Shown here: positions 58,282 to 64,000 of the stretch, in pieces
Layout: every line of letters starts with the position of its first letter
How positions within the stretch are numbered: the stretch's first letter is position 1
Assembly: GCA_002812745.2 (NCBI GenBank)
Contig: NCSJ02000155.1
Span: 1-64,000 of the forward strand
DNA: 64,000 nucleotides
Source: Scytalidium lignicola
Taxonomy: Eukaryota > Ascomycota > Leotiomycetes
Direction: 5' to 3'
Notes under the pieces: model-generated
What the model was told of the DNA's origin: nothing
Seen by the model: the letters and a program-made list of their open reading frames with translations, nothing else
Databases searched by the model: none
Translations under genes and position numbers: made by a program

Positions 58282-61200
58282 CTACTCACATTGTGAATAA
58301 TAGGGATTCGAGTATTTACATGTCCAACCTGTCGGACAAATAGTCGGTCCTGTGTAACTTATTCCACCACCTACGCACGAGAAGATATATTAGCTGTCGA
58401 TTGATAACAGAGAAACGGTAATCTGCAGAGATGATATGTATAGACGTGACTTACATTGACCGTATGGTGTGCTTGTAACCCCAGGACTGCCTATTAATTA
58501 ATATACGCTATTATTGAGGTACAAAGATGTGATATTTGAAGAGAGACACGTACGCGGAATTAGTAGTTGATGCCTCAGTTGTTGTACTTGAAGTTTTAAT
58601 GGTGGTGTTTGAAGTGGATTTTATAGTTGTTGTTATAGTTGTGCTTGTCTTTGTTGTTGTGGATAACGTGGTGCTAGTTGTTTTCGTGGGAGTTGTGCTA
58701 GTGCTACCTCCTGTTGCTGTTACGGGGGGAAGGGAACCTGAGGGTGAGCCATAGAAAATTCCACGCCCATTGGTGCCAACAAAGACCCTGGAGACCCATT
58801 AATACAATATCGACACTGGATCAGTTAAGCTTGCCTCCCATATGTGGTCATATCAGCAGCTACAATATTTGATGAAGCAGCTCCAAAGCCATGGTTTGCA
58901 TCACTAATCATTTGCCAGTTCACACCTTTATCCTCAGTCTTAAACAGTGCAGTTACACCGTCAACAGTAAAGAACCCATATATAACTGGGTAAGATGATT
59001 CCGATGAACCGACACCGAGGGCTATGCACTTATCAGCATATCATATGGTGATATCAAAGTATAAGGCATACCAAAACTCCATCCGGCAGCACATCCACTT
59101 CTAACTTGCGTGAAAGTTCTACCATAGTCTGTAGAGTGAAAAAGTCCAACGTCGGTACTTGCCCAAATATCACCTGCCACAGTTGGGTGGGCTCGAATTC
59201 CGTTAACTGCGCTGGAAGAACCAAGAGTTATGGTCTTTGAGAAGGAGATACCAGTGTTAGTAGACACATAAATACTAGAAAATCGTATGTTAGTTCAAAG
59301 CGGGAGTTAGAGATCCAACATTAACTCACGACCCATTTGCGCCACCATAGAAAACAGAGTTGTTCCTTTTATCTGAGGCAATAACAGCTCCAGACGGAAG
59401 CGTCGGTATTGAAGAAAAGGTGTTTGTGTATTGTGAGACAAGAGGACCATTTGTTGATGACATCAAAATAACGGTATCTGCATCGGCAGAAAGTGCCACT
59501 GCTCCTGGTCCAATACTAGTATCAGCACCATAATCTGCGCTCCATGTGCGACCATAATCTGTGGAAATTGCAACTTGTGGGACCGCTGGTGTAGCAGAAG
59601 CAGCCCCTGCCCGTACAACATTGGAGGGCTTGTTACCTGCATAGTCGATGCCGTTTGTAGTTCCGTAAGTTGGAGTGTGGAAGGATTGTGCAGGAGCAAC
59701 ATCAAGATCTGCGTGGTAGAAGCCACCAATATCCCCTACAGCTGAAAGAAGAGGTGGGCCACCAGGAGGTGTTATCAGCCCAAGGACAGCTGTTTCTTCG
59801 AGACCAGTGGCAAGAGACTTTATTGTCACATTATGTATCGTGTCCCATTTTTGGAGATCGTGACCTCCATAGATAGTTGCTCCAGTCCCATAGAGCCTGG
59901 ATAAGTGGTCAGCTACAATTTTAAGAACAATTTTTCATACTGACCAGTGGTTTGAGTCAAATGGATCAATAGCTAAGTCCTCAACCATCCATCCAACTTT
60001 TACTGGAAATTGAGCAGTAGACGTGTTATCTTGAAGCCACGGAGCTGTTGAAATATCATAGCCATAGTAACTGTTCTATGTTAGAAATAGTAAAGCTAGA
60101 GAGGATGTACAGAATACATACTAGTTAATGTTAGGATAACCATTCCAATCCCTAATTTGTTAGTCCAAGTCACAACGGTATCGCGTGATGACCTTACCAA
60201 ATTGGAGACCATGTAACTCCAGAATCTGTACTCCTGAAGATCAGTTCGTCAGGCCACCAACAATTCAAAGCTGCCACCATGATAGTACCAGGGTTTTGCA
60301 AATCAACACTTAATCCACCGTAACCATAGTAGGTTGTAGATAGAGACGTTGGACTGATATCAGTCCAGGAACCAGTGGTAATATTGTATTTATGGACAGT
60401 ACCATTAGTTCCGTCATATGGGCCCGCACCATCTGAATATGAGATGTATAGAGCCTTTTCTGCTGGAGCTAGGACTCCTTTATGAGGAAGAAAGCCGTAT
60501 TGTGGTTCACCTGATACCCAAGCCCCTATTTCAGGATTAGTCTAGTTGTTCCAGCTCACATAAATGAACGGTGATCCTACATGTAGCACCCCCATCTTCA
60601 GATTTAAAGATTGATTGCCCTTTATCAACCACACCAACAAAAATTCTAGGAGTAGGCGAACCTTTCTTACCACTAGTAGAATCAAAAGTAACCCAGGCTA
60701 TACCAACAGGATCTGAGTCATAAGTTGAGTCATTATCCTGGAAATAAGTCCCTTCCAGAATGTCAGTTTAATGATCTATACCGGGTCGCATTTTTACTTA
60801 ACCTGTCTACCTGAACGATGTAACGTTTGTCCAAGTTACTCCATAATCAGTGCTCTTCCAGAGTCCATGCCCACTCCTAGTTCCAAAGTAGAGAATATTA
60901 TTACTGCTTGGGTCTATAGCAAGTCTCTAGGAAGCATTTGTTAATGTAGGTAAATGTGAAATTTATGGAAGAAGCATACTTCACCGACGCCACGACCAGG
61001 CATATTCCCTAATTATTTCATCGATTAGACAGTTTTCTAGACGATCTAGATTCAGGCCATACCTCCAACCTTGAAAGGCAACACTGACTCAGTCCATGTA
61101 GTTCCCCGATCTGTTGATCTTAAGATGGACCCAGGATTTGGGTCCCATTCATTTGTATACATCCCCACAGCTACATAGAGGCGATTTGTATCTACTGGAT

Positions 61201-61638
61201 CTGTAACTAGTGCATCGATACCCCAATCGTGCCTACGTGATTCCAATTTCCTGTCAGCATCTGGCTTCAAGTAGTTCCTCATCGCTAATCTCCGAACCAA
61301 GACCTAGACAATGGCTATGAGAGCCTACCAGCTAGTATTATTTGCAAAATCAGTCAATGGAGTCCATGTATCGTCTGAATTTAGTTTGTATGCCCCGCCA
61401 ATATCAGTTCTTGCATATGCCACTCCCTTTTCACTGGGATTAAATACAATCCCAGGGACAAACCCACCGCCACCTAGTTTATAATCGTTAGTTTGATCTC
61501 ACCTACTGGGTGATGGTGAGTGTCGAATGCTTTACCTCCAATGCGAACATTTTTCCATGTAAAGGCTTGCGCTGCAGCGGCTTCAGCTATTCTACTTAGG
61601 TGGCAAACAGCCGATAGAGCGCAAGCCGTGTAATACAT
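58282..61638 (-). CDS. GH74 xyloglucanase with C-terminal CBM1
   Basis: A secreted xyloglucan-degrading enzyme of about 842 residues. Fifteen exons: 61536-61638, 61329-61473, 61063-61232, 60980-61008, 60811-60926, 60581-60751, 60198-60525, 60122-60151, 59945-60070, 59330-59896, 59072-59274, 58835-59021, 58554-58787, 58455-58486, 58282-58370. The signal peptide [14 protein letters not shown]... is followed by the tandem beta-propellers with catalytic Asp in ARTDIGGAY and in [10 protein letters not shown] Thr/Ser-rich linker leads to the cellulose-binding module ([27 protein letters not shown]). The intron at 58788-58834 is GC-AG (AG|GCAAGC). Every junction is in phase except exon 5/6, where one base is in surplus near 60751. 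The alternative end would splice at 58282 to a short extra exon. Confidence 0.88.
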
Positions 61639-63297
61639 AGCACTTTATAGTTATGGGCTGTTCGAAGACTTCAGCTATAACTAATTCATTATACAAAAGC
61701 TCAAGGAAACCTAAAGAATTTGTAGTAAAGCAATTCGACGCACTACTTAACTCTACATAACCGGTAGCTAGGATATGCTTCCGAAGCCGGTTCAGGTGGC
61801 TGATTATTCATGTTCTTGTGACTTTGCTAATTTGCTAAGTGTTACGCCTGACACTATAGAACCTTGAGATTTTATGCCTAAAGTGTTCATTCGTGCGGCT
61901 ATAATCTAGTCAATGCAAAATAGATGAAGCTTGATATATTGAATTCAGGGGTGGTGGCTTATCCCAGAGACTCGCCACCTTGAACTCGACGATTCTAGGT
62001 CTGCGAATCACATATTATCTACTATTTTTATTTTATATAGCAGGAGTACTTCCACTATATATATAAATAACTGTGCCAAAGCATAGTGAAATTTCCTGGA
62101 TCAGAAATTTGTCCCTCATACTATTATAGGGGCTGAAAATAAAGGCAATAAACCACGCTGTGGAATCAGCTAAGCTCAATCTTTAGCATCTTGTAAAGAT
62201 TCGTTTCTACATAAATATTCATAAAAATGATATATATTAAAGGGCTAAGTTGTAGTTTGAGTAATTCAGACATATTTACTTCGCGCCCTGCAAGCAGTAA
62301 GTAATTAGTTGACATCAATATGCCGATGGAAGTTCTCAACTCTTACATCTGTTGTTAGGGAGAGAATGCGGGGGAAGTGGATGATGCGCTTATGCTCAAG
62401 AAAGCACGCACTATTCTTCATCCTACGTAATATCCCGCACATTTTCAAATGAAGAAGAGATATGTACTTGATATATATATTGGATCAAGCATCACAGCCT
62501 ATTACGAAGCTGAGAACACGAGCGGCAGTAAAACAAATCTGTCCTTTGATTCCACCGGCTTCAGCTTCCGACAGGCACTTCCGTCGCTTAGGCTTTCAGA
62601 CCGGCAGTGGGTCTGATAAGAGGGGCTTGGTATTTTTCCAGATTGACTACTCTTACTTTGCATATTGTCCATTCATTTAGGCAAATCAGTATGTTTTTAT
62701 GTTATGAGATCTCACTCCTAGTACAGTTCCCAGATCACTAGTTCGGGTATGCCCCGCGTAAAACTGCAGCAATACCTCAGAAGAGACAGACGTGAATTTA
62801 TTAGGTAGAAGATTGTGCTGTGGTACAGTTTAATTCTGTCAGTATTAGCTTCGACGGTAAACGATTGTTGTAAGAACTCTCAGTAGTGAAATGCCATTTT
62901 TAACATCGTTGTAAAGATTATAGAATGTATCATAAATTTGAGAAGAAGTAATAAGAAGCCACAGGCGCTTATACAAGATAACAACAAAGGGCGTCCCGTT
63001 TACCTATAAAAAAATTAAGCCTATATAGTCTCGGTATTGAGGATATACGAAACGTATGGAAAATTATTAAGACAAAAGAATTAAAACCGCATTAAATATG
63101 ATCCAATTATGCATAGGAAGACGTCTGATCCCTTTATGATTACAACTATTCCCGAAACTCATCCTTTTCTCACCTTTTTCAAGTCCCTAAATTTGTATTT
63201 ACATGGAACTACTGCTACTATTCCATGCCACTCAAAAGTTTGAGTATTTTTCTAGAGCACTAGCACCTATATATATAAATGATACAGTGTGGACATA
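61639..63297. other. Intergenic, no gene seen
   Basis: AT-rich, with one frame at 62462-62680 that has no motif. The left part is the promoter of the GH74 gene and the right part is the 3' flank of the transcription-factor gene. Confidence 0.45.
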
Positions 63298-64000
63298 TTA
63301 ACAAAGACCAGAGTAGCATCCATTTGGCCGTACAAACGTTCCGAAATCCTCTTTTGCCCTCAGGGCCTTGGAATTAGATTCAGCTGCCTGATCAATAGTA
63401 TTAAGGTAGTTCTCTATGAATTGGGAAATGGTATAATCAGCAAAAAAACTAACAATAACAGTCTAAGTTATAAAACAGTGCAGTAGACATACCTGCAATT
63501 TTCCATCGATGGCTCATGTACCAACAAGTTCTCCTTAAATTCTGGAAATCAGTCTCCCACTGCTGACTGCCTACCTCATCGGCGAACATAATAAATGCCA
63601 TTGCGGCTCGGAAAATAATGCAGGTGTAAGCTGGTGGAATGGCCATCATGTTGAAGCGGGATATGTTGGTGTTGAAATGTTCGGAGACTGTGGTGACGAT
63701 CCTTATCGCGGATTGGAGAGCGCATTTTGAAATCTCGTAGGTTAGTGAATCAGTGTGCTGGATTGTAGCCTTCTCGAAGGCGATCCTGCTCTGATGGAGA
63801 GTGAAGAAAGATCTTTAATTTAAGTTAGAAATGTCCATAATCTGCAATTTGCAAAATAGCAAATAACGGGGACTGACGCTAGAACCATGGTTGTGGCACC
63901 ACAGTACTTGCCCCATGCCCCCTTATATTCATCCATAAGGTAGCCCAGGAACCCACGAATCCTCATATCCATATCCATTAACTCTGTTAGCCACTCCTGC
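63298..64000 (-). CDS. Fungal transcription factor, C-terminal part (partial)
   Basis: The gene continues beyond the right edge of the window; its N-terminus, with any zinc cluster, is not visible. Three exons are present: from 63878 to beyond 64000, 63493-63812, and 63298-63413; introns 65 and 79 nt, in phase. The product has blocks of the fungal-specific transcription-factor domain: FTLHQSRIAFEKATIQ, ISKCALQSAIRIV, PAYTCIIFRAAMAFI and LRRTCWYMSHRWKIAGENYL. The end ...GCYSGLC follows the last intron. It is near the GH74 gene, but a regulatory link is only a guess. Confidence 0.8.

Noticed and set aside
1..64000. CRISPR arrays, tRNA genes, bacterial operons
   Set aside because: No regularly spaced repeats, no tRNA-like cloverleaf with a T-arm was found by eye, and gene structure is fungal throughout. 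A tRNAscan run would be decisive for tRNAs.

Overview
This window is nuclear DNA of a filamentous ascomycete (Pezizomycotina; probably Leotiomycetes, which is an inference from gene content and not proven). The evidence is many short introns (about 45-100 nt) with GT...CTRAC/CTAAC...AG signals, four Zn2Cys6 regulators, a HET-domain protein, a Clr5-ankyrin protein, a GH72 glucanosyltransferase, WSC-glyoxal oxidase, GH74 and GH43 enzymes, and two dispersed single 5S rRNA genes. The first 5 kb is AT-rich and holds relics of mobile elements (a chromodomain Ty3/gypsy 3' end, a 105-bp palindromic element with a 5-bp target duplication, and a GCR1_C/Crypton-like relic) whose in-frame stops fit C-to-T (RIP-like) decay.

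Layout. 5.2-6.4 kb: HET-domain gene ending in an array of zinc-knuckle mini-exons. 8.2-11.8 kb: glutathione S-transferase divergent from a Zn2Cys6 regulator, then an NmrA-like NAD(P)-binding protein. 13.3-14.4 kb: orphan Gly/Asn-rich protein with a small Cys/His basic motif. 15.7-18.7 kb: Zn2Cys6 regulator convergent with an NmrA/isoflavone-reductase-like oxidoreductase. 19.6-20.6 kb: GH43. 22.8-24.7 kb: GH72+X8 glucanosyltransferase. 25.9 kb: 5S rRNA. 26.5 kb: ribosomal protein eS28. 27.8-29.4 kb: Rieske oxygenase. 30.6-32.3 kb: orphan membrane-anchored protein. 32.6-36.7 kb: five-WSC glyoxal oxidase. 38.9-42.7 kb: Clr5-ankyrin protein. 43.5 kb: 90-residue single-span membrane protein. 45.5-57.2 kb: hemerythrin-like protein, FAH-family hydrolase, second 5S rRNA, ornithine-cyclodeaminase-like protein, Fe(II)/2OG dioxygenase, Zn2Cys6 regulator and a second dioxygenase interrupted by a stop. 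58.3-61.6 kb: GH74 xyloglucanase with CBM1. 63.3 kb to the end: 3' part of another fungal transcription factor.

How the genes fit together. GH74, GH43, glyoxal oxidase and GH72 are plant-wall or fungal-wall carbohydrate functions. The block at 45.5-57.2 kb looks like a small, uncharacterised metabolic gene cluster with its own regulator and no polyketide, peptide or terpene backbone enzyme in view. All spliced models below were built by hand: reading phase closes exactly across every junction except where stated.

Sequence quality. Single N characters sit next to A/T homopolymers throughout. In the two coding regions that contain one (42251 and 55197), leaving the N out re-opens the frame, so they look like base-calling placeholders. 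Two further one-base phase problems (40279-40283 and near 60751) may be errors of the same kind or real lesions.
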